DNA of 64,000 nucleotides from IOR16 sp963521065 (GCA_963521065.1 CAUQTI010000011.1:45530-109529); one strand, 5' to 3'. Counted from the first letter of the stretch, positions 45,355 to 54,244 are shown. Translations and numbers: made by a program. The notes: generated from the sequence alone by a model not told the origin.

Positions 45355-45675
45355 ACAAAAAAACCACGGTAAATACCGCAGTCCGTTTTCACTGTCTTTG
45401 TATTAAAAGCAATAAAATCCTTTTATTCTTGATTTTATTGAAATTTACCTGTGTCATTCACCTCGTGACCGGTTTTCTCTCCTCCATGCAGGTCTTCTGA
45501 CTCATCATTCATCGCTCCTTTTCTGCCTTCCCAAATGCATTGGCACTCAGTGGCAATCTGCAAACTATACAGATAACAAATCGAAGCTCCTGACTTACAG
45601 CGGCGGGTCCGTGCCGGATTTGCGCCGGCTTCCCTCTTAGCTGCCGGTTTTCACCGACAGAACATGAATTGTAGT
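45355..45675 (-). promoter_or_regulatory. cobalamin riboswitch 3 with terminator
   Basis: Third copy: CCGGCGCAAATCCGGCACGG, CCCGCCGCTGTAA, GCCACTG, GGGAAGG, B12 box GTCAGAAGACCTGCATGG and P13 hairpin with loop ACGAGGTGAAT (45453-45470). Terminator GACTGCGGTA/TTACCGTGGT plus TTTTTT (45355-45383), again preceded by CAGTGAAAACGGACTG. No Spo0A box pair was found upstream, unlike copies 1 and 2. The gap 45676-45827 is AT-rich and empty. Confidence 0.93.
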
Positions 45676-45827
45676 ATGTAATTTTTAATTGTCTTAATTT
45701 AAATTCATCTTATCAGCTTCAATTATCGATTGCAAGCAAAAACTTCTAACTATTTCCTATATTATAAAAAGACATACATCCTCAAATCTATTGTGCTTCC
45801 TGTTACACTCCGCATGTTCTCTGCAAT

Positions 45828-45878
45828 AAAAAGGAATCTGCGTCATTGCGGTTTCCCTGACTTGGCAGATTCCCTTTT
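45828..45878 (-). terminator. intrinsic terminator after glcD
   Basis: Minus-strand stem GGAATCTGC / GCAGATTCC (9 bp) followed by TTTTTATT, about 45 nt after the glcD stop. Confidence 0.85.
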
Positions 45879-45919
45879 ACTTATCTTATCTTTTTTCTAA
45901 AGGTTGCGGCTTATTTCAT

Positions 45920-47305
45920 TTACAGCAATACCGTTTTGGGATTCATGATATTGTTTGGATCAAATACCTTTTTTATATTCTTCATAAGCTCTAATTCTAC
46001 GGCTGATTTTTGAAGCGTCAAATCCTCTGTTCTGATTTTCCCGATTCCGTGTTCACCCGTAATCGTTCCACCGTAGGAAAAGCAGATATCATACATTTTT
46101 TGCTTTAGCTCTGCTGCGTAAGGCGGAATGCTTCCATCTTCTAAATATAAAATGTCGTGATGAACGTTTCCATCTGCAATATGGGCTATGACATTTGTAT
46201 TGGTATTATATTCTTTTACAAGTCGTTTCAAATCACTGATAAAAGCAGGTATTTCTGAGACCGGCACCGCCATATCAAAGGAATCGCAAATTGTCTCTTT
46301 AATGTATTCGTAGTGCTGGCTTCGAATCAACAGAAGCTCTTCCTGCTCCTTTGCTTTTCCGGCATACAAGGTCTCATAGCAGTTATTTTTCTCACAGATT
46401 GAATTGATTTCTCTGCAGGCCTCATAAAGCCGGCTTTCATTCTTTTCCGAAAGGATAATCAGTAGGTCTGCATTTCCTGCCTTGGCCTGCCATTCCAAGC
46501 CAAGCATTTTTGCCGTTCCTACAAATAAATGCTTATCCATATACTCCACCGCCAGCGGAAGGCTGCCACTTTGCAAAATATCCATTACCGCCTGACAAGC
46601 ATCCTCAAAGCGTTCAAACGGAGCTACAATCGTTGCAGAACAGCGGTCCTTCGGATAAATCTTCAATATAATCTTAGTGATAACAGCTAAGGTTCCCTCA
46701 CTGCCAAGCAAGAGCTGCATAATATTATAGCCTGCATTATTTTTTACGAGTTTTCCGCCAAGCTCCAGTATTTCTCCGCTCGGAAGCACTGCTTCGACAC
46801 CCATAATGTGCTTTCGCATCACACCGTGACGCACGGCTCTCGCTCCGCCTGCATTGGTCACTGCCATACCGCCCATCTGTGCCCCTTCATCTCCGGGGTG
46901 TACCGGAAAGCTTAACCCGTTTGATTGATCTAGCTCTTCCAGCAAATCCATGAGCGTCACACCGGCTTCTAAAACGGCTACCATATTTTTACGGTCTACT
47001 TCCACGATTTTATTCATGCGCTCCATGGTCAAAACGATACTTTCCTCTACCGGTGTACAGCCTCCGCAAAGTCCGGTTGCCCCGCCGCGCACCACGACAG
47101 GCGTCCGTGACTCGTTGGCCAGCTTCATAATGGCAGCCACCTCTTGTGTATTTTTCGGCTTCGCCACAATAGAATCCCGATTCGCCTTTGGACGATAGGC
47201 TTCTTCTACTTCATCATAAAGATAGGAGGCCGTCTGCTCTTTGTTTGTTAAAACGTAATCCGTTCCGACAATATTTTTCAACGCGTCTAAGATCGCTTCT
47301 CTCAT
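45920..47305 (-). CDS. FAD-linked 2-hydroxyacid (lactate/glycolate) dehydrogenase
   Basis: 461-residue GlcD/LctD-type flavoenzyme. The PCMH FAD-binding domain shows PKNTQEVAAIMKLANE, VVVRGGATGLCGGCTP, HPGDEGAQMGGMAVTNAGGARAVRHG and LVKNNAGYNIMQLLLGSEGTLAVIT; the C-terminal oxidase domain ends with ITGEHGIGKIRTEDL. It starts at ATG 47305, one base after the etfA stop, behind GGGAGGAAG. With EtfAB it resembles Acetobacterium woodii LctBCD, which oxidises lactate with NAD+ by flavin-based electron confurcation with ferredoxin; lactate as substrate is inferred. Confidence 0.9.
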   Translation of the reverse strand: MREAILDALKNIVGTDYVLTNKEQTASYLYDEVEEAYRPKANRDSIVAKPKNTQEVAAIMKLANESRTPVVVRGGATGLCGGCTPVEESIVLTMERMNKIVEVDRKNMVAVLEAGVTLMDLLEELDQSNGLSFPVHPGDEGAQMGGMAVTNAGGARAVRHGVMRKHIMGVEAVLPSGEILELGGKLVKNNAGYNIMQLLLGSEGTLAVITKIILKIYPKDRCSATIVAPFERFEDACQAVMDILQSGSLPLAVEYMDKHLFVGTAKMLGLEWQAKAGNADLLIILSEKNESRLYEACREINSICEKNNCYETLYAGKAKEQEELLLIRSQHYEYIKETICDSFDMAVPVSEIPAFISDLKRLVKEYNTNTNVIAHIADGNVHHDILYLEDGSIPPYAAELKQKMYDICFSYGGTITGEHGIGKIRTEDLTLQKSAVELELMKNIKKVFDPNNIMNPKTVLL

Positions 47306-47306
47306 T

Positions 47307-48293
47307 TTAAGCTTCCTCCCTTCTCCATGCACGAATCAACTGCGGTACAATTTCGTACAAGTCTCCCACATATCCGTAGTCTGCGATTTGAAAAATCGGT
47401 GCGGAAGGGTCGTTGTTTACGGCAATGATTGTCTGTGAATCCTTCATTCCCGCCAAATGCTGCGGTGCACCTGAAATTCCACAGGCGATATACACCTTTG
47501 GTTTCACACGGTTTCCGCTGTAGCCTACCTGTGCTGCACTTTCTGCCAGCCCTGCATCAACTAAAGCTCTCGATACACCGACCTTTCCGCCCAAAGTGTG
47601 TGCCAATTCTTCAAGCAGAGCCAGATCTTCTTTTTTGCGGATTCCGCGCCCTCCGGCCACAATTACTTCTGCTTCTGTAATGTCAAAGTCATTCATCGGA
47701 ATTAGCTGATCAACCGTACTTCTTGTGTTTGCTTTGCAATAGGGTCTTAACGTCACAATCTTTTCCGGTATCGTTGTGTCTCGTTTTGCCTCTGCAAATT
47801 CTTTATAGCGCACCGTCGCCATCTGCGGGTTTTTCACCGTCTTGATATGTGCAAATAAGTGGTCGCTGAATGCCGGACGAATCTGAATTAAACGCCCTTC
47901 TTCATTGATCTGTAAATCAGTGCAATCTGCAGTCAAGCCTGTGTTCAGTGCCGCCGCAATCCGCGGTGCCAGTGAGCGTCCGAAATTTGTCGCTCCAATC
48001 AAAACAATCTCCGGTTCCATCTCTTTTATAAATGCAACCGCATTTTCTTTGTAAGTATATTCCTCCAAGGTTTCTAATTCTGAATCCTTTATGAAATAAA
48101 CCGTTTCTGCCCCCCGGTAGTTCAATTCTCTTGCGGAAACCTCTTCTCCCCCTATTAAAAGACAGTTCAGCGGCATCTTCTTTTTTTCCGCCAGTTCTCT
48201 TCCTTTATTCAGCAGTTCATAACTGACTTTGTGTATCTCTCCGTTGTTTTGTTCTGCAAGAATGAGGACTCCTCTTTGCTTCTTTTCACTCAT
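47307..48293 (-). CDS. etfA: electron transfer flavoprotein subunit alpha
   Basis: 328 residues. The C-terminal FAD domain contains VIVAGGRGIRKKEDLALLEELA, VGVSRALVDAGLAESAAQVGYSG and IACGISGAPQHLAGMKDSQTIIAVNNDPSAPIF. No N-terminal ferredoxin extension of the CarE kind is present. 5 nt downstream of etfB and 1 nt upstream of the dehydrogenase. Passes electrons between the dehydrogenase flavin and EtfB. Confidence 0.95.
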   Translation of the reverse strand: MSEKKQRGVLILAEQNNGEIHKVSYELLNKGRELAEKKKMPLNCLLIGGEEVSARELNYRGAETVYFIKDSELETLEEYTYKENAVAFIKEMEPEIVLIGATNFGRSLAPRIAAALNTGLTADCTDLQINEEGRLIQIRPAFSDHLFAHIKTVKNPQMATVRYKEFAEAKRDTTIPEKIVTLRPYCKANTRSTVDQLIPMNDFDITEAEVIVAGGRGIRKKEDLALLEELAHTLGGKVGVSRALVDAGLAESAAQVGYSGNRVKPKVYIACGISGAPQHLAGMKDSQTIIAVNNDPSAPIFQIADYGYVGDLYEIVPQLIRAWRREEA

Positions 48294-48298
48294 CGTTT

Positions 48299-49102
48299 TT
48301 ACACAACCCCTTTCTCCGCTAACGCTTCTGTCACTGCTTTCAAAAATCCTGCAAATTCTTCACGGTATACGCGGTTGCTTTTTTCAATTGCCTTTGGTAT
48401 TTCAATTTTTGAAACCTTTGTCGGCGAGCCTTTAAATCCGGTTTCCTCCTCGCTCAGAAAGCCTTCTAAATCCTGCATTGAACATTGTTCTACCGTAATC
48501 TCTAACGATTCTAATTTTCGCTTTACGGTCGGAAGCTTTGGACGGCTGATATTTTTTGTTACGCCAATCAACGCCGGCAGCTCCATACTCCGTATCTGAC
48601 AGCTGCCGCCAATGTTTTCGACAGCTACCTGAATGGATTCCTTATTTAAGGCTTGGATTTCTTCTACATAATAAGCATGCGGAATATCCAAAAATTCTGC
48701 AACCTCTGCGCCGACCTGTGCCGTATCACCATCCACAGATTTTTCACCACACAAAATCAAATCAAAGGGCCCGGTCTTCTTGATTGCGGCTGCCAGAGTT
48801 CTCGCGGTTGCACAAGTATCTGCACCTCCAAACTTTCGGTCACTCAAAAGAACAACGCGGTCAGCCCCTCTTGAATAGGTGTCACGCAGCGTTTTTTCTG
48901 CGCGCTGCGGCCCCATCGTCATCACCGTCACTGTAAGTTCTGACAGATTCCGTTTTTTTAAATCCAGAGCTGCCTGCAACGCATTTTCATCAAAAGGATT
49001 GATTTCTGCCTCTGCTGATGAACGGTCCACAACCCCTTTCTCCCTGTCAAACTTAACTCTTTCCATATCCGGAACTTCTTTTACTAAAACAAGTATGTTC
49101 AT
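48299..49102 (-). CDS. etfB: electron transfer flavoprotein subunit beta
   Basis: 267 residues. Typical EtfB N-terminus (MNILVLVKEVPDMERVKFD), INPFDENALQAALDLK and the adenosine-binding segment DLILCGEKSVDGDTAQVGAEVAEFLDIPHAYYVEEI. ATG 49102 follows AGGGAGAATC. First gene of etfB-etfA-glcD. The start region carries a FadR-type operator over the transcription start. Confidence 0.95.
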   Translation of the reverse strand: MNILVLVKEVPDMERVKFDREKGVVDRSSAEAEINPFDENALQAALDLKKRNLSELTVTVMTMGPQRAEKTLRDTYSRGADRVVLLSDRKFGGADTCATARTLAAAIKKTGPFDLILCGEKSVDGDTAQVGAEVAEFLDIPHAYYVEEIQALNKESIQVAVENIGGSCQIRSMELPALIGVTKNISRPKLPTVKRKLESLEITVEQCSMQDLEGFLSEEETGFKGSPTKVSKIEIPKAIEKSNRVYREEFAGFLKAVTEALAEKGVV

Positions 49103-49149
49103 GATTCTCCCTCGTTCCTCTTGCATACTTTCATTTTCAACTCATCCTC

Positions 49150-49194
49150 TGGTCTTACCACTTAAATCATACACTCTTTATGGAAAAGGTGCAA
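49150..49194 (-). promoter_or_regulatory. etfBA-glcD promoter with FadR/LldR-type operator
   Basis: Minus-strand TTGCAC (49189-49194), 17-bp spacer, TATGAT (49166-49171), then the operator TGGTAAGACCA (plus strand TGGTCTTACCA, 49150-49160) beginning 5 nt after the -10, so it covers the transcription start. TGGTnnnACCA is the usual site for GntR/FCD regulators, implying repression. Confidence 0.75.
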
Positions 49195-49226
49195 TTACTT
49201 TTTTAATTTTCTGATATTTTTTTAAA

Positions 49227-49255
49227 TTGCAGTTTTTCTTCAATTCCTTTAGAAT
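49227..49255 (+). promoter_or_regulatory. promoter of the FadR-type regulator
   Basis: TTGCAG (49227-49232), 17-bp spacer, TAGAAT (49250-49255); divergent from the etf promoter about 30 bp away. Confidence 0.55.
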
Positions 49256-49302
49256 ACTCTTATACGATTCTTATTCTGTATGAATACAAAGGAGAAATTT
49301 CC

Positions 49303-50004
49303 ATGTTTATGGCTATAGAGAATAAAAAGATATCTCAGATTGTCATCGAGCAAATTCAAGAAATGATTATGCGAGGTGAATTAAAGGATGGGGACCAGCT
49401 TCCGCCGGAACGTGTTATGACAGAGCAGTTTCAAATCGGCCGCCCGGCCTTGAGAGAAGCCTTAAAAGCGTTAGAGGTTCTCGGACTTGTCGAACGCCGC
49501 CACGGTCTTGGAAACTACATTGTAAACAATGTGGAATCAAACTTTTTCAAACCACTCTCACTTTCTTTCAAACTCAGCAACGGCAATGTTCATGAGATCC
49601 TCCAGCTTCGTTACTTGATTGAAACTTTTACAGTCAGGGAAGCCGCAAAGCTGGCAACACCGGAGGATATTTCCTCCTTAAACCAAACACAAAGAGAGAT
49701 GATTGAGGCAAAGACACCGGCGGAAAAATCACAGTGTGATCGAAATTTTCATTTTGAGATTGCGCGTATCTGCAATAACGGCTTGATTTTACTGACCTTC
49801 GAAAATGCTTCGTACCTGCTAGACAACTTCATCGACCAAACCGTCCACCTTTCTTATTTTTCAGAGGAAGACTCAGTGGAGCGTATCTATGAAGAGCATC
49901 AAAATATCATTGATGCCATTGCAAAAAAGGACGAGGAAACCGCTGTTTCCTTTATCGTAGCACACCTAAACAATATCCGTGCAGATCGCCTTCATCAAAT
50001 TTGA
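49303..50004 (+). CDS. FadR-subfamily GntR transcriptional regulator
   Basis: 233 residues. N-terminal winged helix (about 10-75: QIVIEQIQEMIMRGELKDGDQLPPERVMTEQF, RPALREALKALEVLGLVERRHGLGNYI), C-terminal FCD ligand domain (about 95-225: RYLIETFTVREAAKL, DRNFHFEIARICNNGLI, EEHQNIIDAIAKKDEETAVSFIVAHL) with metal-binding Asp/His positions. ATG follows AAAGGAGAAA. Placed like A. woodii LctA; likely binds the TGGTnnnACCA sites in this locus and responds to a 2-hydroxyacid. Confidence 0.92.
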   Translation: MFMAIENKKISQIVIEQIQEMIMRGELKDGDQLPPERVMTEQFQIGRPALREALKALEVLGLVERRHGLGNYIVNNVESNFFKPLSLSFKLSNGNVHEILQLRYLIETFTVREAAKLATPEDISSLNQTQREMIEAKTPAEKSQCDRNFHFEIARICNNGLILLTFENASYLLDNFIDQTVHLSYFSEEDSVERIYEEHQNIIDAIAKKDEETAVSFIVAHLNNIRADRLHQI

Positions 50005-50020
50005 CGCAACGATAATTTTT

Positions 50021-50050
50021 CCCCTATTTCTTTTTAGGGGATTTTTTATT
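50021..50050 (+). terminator. intrinsic terminator of the regulator gene
   Basis: CCCCTA / TAGGGG stem followed by ATTTTTTATT. Confidence 0.8.
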
Positions 50051-50106
50051 TCGTAAATTTTATTCTTTCGTGCTGATTTTTTAATACCATCCAGTTCGGA
50101 AAATAC

Positions 50107-50166
50107 GAAAAAGAAGCCTTAAAAGAGAAAGGATAGGGGGATGCTTCTCCTTTTCTTCGGCTTCCT
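50107..50166 (-). terminator. intrinsic terminator of the yjiH-like gene
   Basis: Minus-strand GAAGCC / GGCTTC outer stem with a long inner AAAAGGA-rich arm, followed by TTTTT. Confidence 0.65.
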
Positions 50167-50208
50167 TTTCAAAGCAATTATCTTCGTGTTTACAGTCCTA
50201 ATCCAAAC

Positions 50209-51621
50209 TTAAAACGGCAGGAACAGCTTTGTAAGCAATACAATAATTGGAATCGATATGATTGTTTTTTGAAGAAAAATGATAATCAAGTCTGTGATTT
50301 TGACCGGCATTTTGGATGCCAGCATAATCGAACCAACTTCACTCATGTAAATAATCTGAACCAAGGATAAAATACCGATGATGAATCTGGTTTCGATAGA
50401 CGGTATGTTTGCACAAATTACAGCCGGAATAAACATGTCAGCAAAACCAACAACAGTTCCCGGGGCAGCGGCAAACGCATCCTCTACTCCTAATACCTGC
50501 AGATAATATCCAAACGGCATAGAAATCCAGTCAAAGATCGGTGTATAGGTAGAAAGTACAAGTGCCAGCGTACCTACGCACATCGTAACCGGTACAAGTG
50601 TAAAAATAATTCCTAAGAACATATCAATGCCCTTATACATCAATTCACCAAAGCCAGGTGCACTCTCTGCTTTTGTTACAGCCTGCAGATATGCCCAACG
50701 TGTTTTGCTGATTCCCTGCGGCTCAATCTCATTAATCTGCTTTCCGGCCGGCGCATAATATTCATCCGGATATTTCTTTCCCAATGGCCAAATACGCGAC
50801 ATGATTACTACACTGGAAATCCCTGTGAATGTCATAATCAGATAAAATGGAATAAAGTACTGCTCTACGCTCAGCATCGCCGCAATTACTAAGCAAAACG
50901 GAAGGGATACAGCAGAAAAACAGGTTGCAATTAGAACAGATTCTCTTGCTGTATAATACCCTTGTTCGTACTGCGTGCTCGTTAAAACAACGCCTACATT
51001 ACAATTGCCGACCCAGGATGCGCAAAGGTCAATTGCAGCTCTTCCCGGAAGGCGAAACAGCGGCCAAAGCAAGTTTCGAATCAAAGTCCCCGTGTAGTCC
51101 ATAATTCCGTAATCCATTAAAAGCGGAATCAAAAAGGATGCAGCAAAGAACCAGGCAATTAAGGTCGCCATCAAGCTCATCATGGTTCCGCCGGTATCTC
51201 CGGAATAGATCCATTCCGGCCCCACCTTAAAAAATACACAAGCTGCAATTACAGCTCCAATGATACGAATCACGAGATAAATCGGGGAAGTGACAAATAA
51301 CTTGGAAATCATTTTCCCTTCTGTAATCATTTTAGGTTTAAAAATAGTAGTAATAAGAGACATAATTGCTGAAATGACCACAATTCCCAAGATTGCTTCA
51401 TATGCCCACGGCTTGATGAAGGCTGCCACCCATTCGGAAATAACGCCAAGCGGAATGTTCATGTTTCCATGGTACCAAATTGGGCAGAGGAACAGGAAAA
51501 CACCAATTGCAGAAGGGATAATAAATTTCATTTTCTGTTTGGATGTCGGATGCTGCACTAAGCCGCTTAAAGCCTGCTCTTGCTGCGATTCTACATTCAT
51601 CGTTCTAGTTTGCTCTTCCAT
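50209..51621 (-). CDS. YjiH family (nucleoside-recognition/Gate domain) membrane protein
   Basis: 470 residues with about 10-11 hydrophobic spans. It starts HPTSKQKMKFIIPSAIGVFLFLCPIW and contains the Gate-like segment GRAAIDLCASWVGNCNVGVVLTSTQYEQGYYTARESVLIATCFSAVSLPFC. It begins 14 nt after the aminotransferase stop with SD AAAGGAGGAC, hence the same operon. Family substrates are not established; the context suggests carboxylate or amino-acid movement. Confidence 0.85.
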   Translation of the reverse strand: MEEQTRTMNVESQQEQALSGLVQHPTSKQKMKFIIPSAIGVFLFLCPIWYHGNMNIPLGVISEWVAAFIKPWAYEAILGIVVISAIMSLITTIFKPKMITEGKMISKLFVTSPIYLVIRIIGAVIAACVFFKVGPEWIYSGDTGGTMMSLMATLIAWFFAASFLIPLLMDYGIMDYTGTLIRNLLWPLFRLPGRAAIDLCASWVGNCNVGVVLTSTQYEQGYYTARESVLIATCFSAVSLPFCLVIAAMLSVEQYFIPFYLIMTFTGISSVVIMSRIWPLGKKYPDEYYAPAGKQINEIEPQGISKTRWAYLQAVTKAESAPGFGELMYKGIDMFLGIIFTLVPVTMCVGTLALVLSTYTPIFDWISMPFGYYLQVLGVEDAFAAAPGTVVGFADMFIPAVICANIPSIETRFIIGILSLVQIIYMSEVGSIMLASKMPVKITDLIIIFLQKTIISIPIIVLLTKLFLPF

Positions 51622-51635
51622 GAAATAGTCCTCCT

Positions 51636-52808
51636 TTACTTTTTAAAAATAGACACCTTTTCCAAACGGTCAAAGGCTTCCTTTAAAGTATCTACACCCA
51701 CAGTGCAAGCTAATCGGATATACCCTTCTCCGCACATTCCAAATGAAATCCCCGGTATACTCAGAACGTGCGCTTCTCGAAGGATACAGTCACTTGCTTC
51801 AATGGAGTTAAGACCGGTTTCCTTTATATTTACAAACAGATAGAAAGTCCCTCTTGGAGGGTAAATGACTGACATATGAGGAATCGCGTTGATTCTCTCT
51901 GCCGCATAGAACATGCGCTTTCGATATTCTTCAATCATTTGCGGCTGTATTTTTTCACGGTTTTGCAGTGCATGGATTGCAGCACGCTGCGAAACAGACG
52001 GTGCTGTAAACACGACATTTTCGTTGATCATCTGAATCGTCTGGACAATATACTCCGGTGCGATAATGTTCCCAATCCGCCATCCCGTCATCGTAAAGTT
52101 CTTTGAAAAGCTGTTAATAATAATCGTCCGCTCTTTCATTCCCGGCAAAGCCGCAATCGGAACAAACGGATGCTGATAACTAAAGGAAGTATAAATATCG
52201 TCTGCAATTACAATTAAATCGTGCTTTTGGGCAATCTTTGCAATCTTCTCCATTGTTTCAGGAGTCAGGCAGCTTCCGGTCGGATTGCTTGGCGTGTTGA
52301 TTACCAACGCCTTCGTTCTCTCGTTAATAAGGCCTTCCAAACGCTCCATATTTATTTGAAAATCTTCGTCCTCGTAAGTTGCAAGCTCTACCGGTATCCC
52401 CCTTGCCAGCTCCACCTGCTGCGGATACGGTGTAAAAAACGGTGCTTGGAGAATTACTTCATCCCCGTCATCCAAAATTGCTTCCAGTGCCAAATACATG
52501 GCAAGACACCCACTGGCGGCAACAAATACTTCTTCGTCACAAATCTCCATATCGTATTCTTGTTTGTAATACTTTACGATTTCCTCTCGAAGCTCCGGAT
52601 CTCCCCGAAAATCAGTATATTTTGTGTGCCCAGCTAAAGCATCTGAAAAGGCATGATTAATTATAATTTCGTCCGTAATCAAATCGGGGTCGCCTAAACT
52701 TAGATTGATAACATCATCAAATTCCTTTGCCAGTGCATCCACTTTCCCCATCGGGGTTGACTGATCCTTCCAGTAGCGTTTTGCTATAAATTTATGTTTC
52801 AAAACCAT
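51636..52808 (-). CDS. class I/II PLP-dependent aminotransferase
   Basis: 390-residue fold-type I aminotransferase. SLGDPDLITDEIIINHAF and KYTDFRGDPELREEIVKYY open it; NTPSNPTGSCLTPE and the Schiff-base Lys in NSFSKNFTMTGWRIG are intact; a substrate-binding Arg lies in GEGYIRLACTVG. Start at ATG 52808, close to AAGGAGG; a TTG two codons later has better SD spacing. It probably interconverts an amino acid and the 2-oxoacid that links to the neighbouring hydroxyacid enzymes. Confidence 0.9.
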   Translation of the reverse strand: MVLKHKFIAKRYWKDQSTPMGKVDALAKEFDDVINLSLGDPDLITDEIIINHAFSDALAGHTKYTDFRGDPELREEIVKYYKQEYDMEICDEEVFVAASGCLAMYLALEAILDDGDEVILQAPFFTPYPQQVELARGIPVELATYEDEDFQINMERLEGLINERTKALVINTPSNPTGSCLTPETMEKIAKIAQKHDLIVIADDIYTSFSYQHPFVPIAALPGMKERTIIINSFSKNFTMTGWRIGNIIAPEYIVQTIQMINENVVFTAPSVSQRAAIHALQNREKIQPQMIEEYRKRMFYAAERINAIPHMSVIYPPRGTFYLFVNIKETGLNSIEASDCILREAHVLSIPGISFGMCGEGYIRLACTVGVDTLKEAFDRLEKVSIFKK

Positions 52809-52842
52809 CCACCTCCTTATTATCCATAGTGATTCCATACAG

Positions 52843-52853
52843 TGGTAAGACCT
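52843..52853. promoter_or_regulatory. FadR-type operator upstream of the aminotransferase-yjiH operon
   Basis: TGGTAAGACCT, one mismatch from the perfect site, 35 nt before the start codon. A weak TTGAAA (52884-52889) and a TTAACT 17 bp further on would place transcription start just ahead of it. Confidence 0.6.
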
Positions 52854-52912
52854 CACGTACAGTTAAACATATTTTTTTTCATTTTTCAATAGATTTTGTC
52901 AGAATTATTTAA

Positions 52913-54202
52913 TTATTTCAACTTCGGCAATACAGACATTGCACTGGGGAGAATATAAAGAAGCTTTTCAGACTCCTCAAGGTTTTCTTTCATAGAGAGA
53001 AGCGCTTCTGAAATCCCGCGAAACACCTGAATCCCGCACTGTGCAAGCTCTGCCTTCGGTTCGTAATCCGAGACCATCAATAAACGATATTTTTGTGCAA
53101 GTTCGCAAAGCAGATAACCGGAAAAAGCTTCTGGTAAAAAATCTTTTCTCAGATATTCTTCTCGCTGTAAATTAGTTTCAAAATCAGTAATAATTGAAAC
53201 AGATTCCTGTGTTCCCATATTATTATCGCACTTTGCAATCACTAAGATTGTTCCCTGCTCCCGTACAGCCTCTGCCGCTGCCGAAAATGCCTTTGACGCC
53301 TGATAGAGATCCAAATCCTTCGGAAAGCCACCGCAGCCTGCAATGACAGCATCCGCCTTCTTCTCAATCCAAACCGCTCCCGCTTCATCAAGATATTTTG
53401 TTCCTTGCAAAAAGGCTTGCTTCACGTCACCTGCAACTGCCTTGTAATAGTTTCCCTTACTATCTAAGATAACATTAAAGAGAAAGTCCGTTTTTATCAT
53501 TTCACAAGCATCTAACATATCTTCATGCATCGGATTGTTTTTCAAATTTCCCATCCGGCAAAAAGGGTTCATCCCCTCACCAACCGTTTTTGCAAATACC
53601 CGGCTGTGATTTTCCGCAACTGAAGCATAGCTGGAAATTCCGGGAAGAAGTGACTTCCTCCCGCCGCCATAGCCTGCCATATCATGGTATGTAATACATC
53701 CTGTCAAAATTAAACGGTCACACTCAACGGCTCTCCGATTTACAAAGACTTCTGTTCCATGCCGTGTCGTCCCCATCTTGAGAAGCTCTTCTTTTTTATG
53801 ACAGTCATGGTCAATCACCTGAAAGGTATCCTTGAGCTTTTCACCGAGAAGCAAAGCGTGCTCTTCTTCTGTTTGCGGCGCATGCGCGCCGGTTGCACAT
53901 AAAACAGTAATTTCATGATCAGCGATACCGCCTTCGTGCAATTCCTTTATAATCTCTGGCAGAAACAAATCCATACGCTGATAGTATCTTGAGCTATCTG
54001 AAATAACGATGCAGACACGTTCTCCTTTTTTTACAATCTGAGAAAGACGCGGCGTCCCGATTGGATGCAAAAGAGCATCTCTCACGATTTTCTCAACGCT
54101 ACTATGTGCACTTTCTGTATTTTCCAAAACTTCGTAGTGATCCAGTTCATACAGTGGAAGCTCTATATAACCCTTTCCGTATTTCATCGACAGTATATCC
54201 AT
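52913..54202 (-). CDS. LarA-family nickel-dependent racemase
   Basis: 429-residue protein of the lactate racemase LarA family, which uses a nickel-pincer nucleotide to interconvert D- and L-2-hydroxyacids. N-terminal half: VCIVISDSSRYYQRMDLFLP, TVLCATGAHAPQT and CITYHDMAGYGGGRKSLLPGISSY, containing the His and Lys positions used by LarA. C-terminal half: GAVWIEKKADAVIAGCGGFPKDLDLYQASKAFSAA. ATG 54202 follows GGAGGTGAAAAGG. The cofactor genes larB/C/E are not in the window. Homologues act on various hydroxyacids, so lactate is only the most likely substrate given glcD-etfAB nearby. Confidence 0.9.
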   Translation of the reverse strand: MDILSMKYGKGYIELPLYELDHYEVLENTESAHSSVEKIVRDALLHPIGTPRLSQIVKKGERVCIVISDSSRYYQRMDLFLPEIIKELHEGGIADHEITVLCATGAHAPQTEEEHALLLGEKLKDTFQVIDHDCHKKEELLKMGTTRHGTEVFVNRRAVECDRLILTGCITYHDMAGYGGGRKSLLPGISSYASVAENHSRVFAKTVGEGMNPFCRMGNLKNNPMHEDMLDACEMIKTDFLFNVILDSKGNYYKAVAGDVKQAFLQGTKYLDEAGAVWIEKKADAVIAGCGGFPKDLDLYQASKAFSAAAEAVREQGTILVIAKCDNNMGTQESVSIITDFETNLQREEYLRKDFLPEAFSGYLLCELAQKYRLLMVSDYEPKAELAQCGIQVFRGISEALLSMKENLEESEKLLYILPSAMSVLPKLK

Positions 54203-54244
54203 CCTTTTCACCTCCAAAAATAATTTATTCTAATTTGTATTTGG

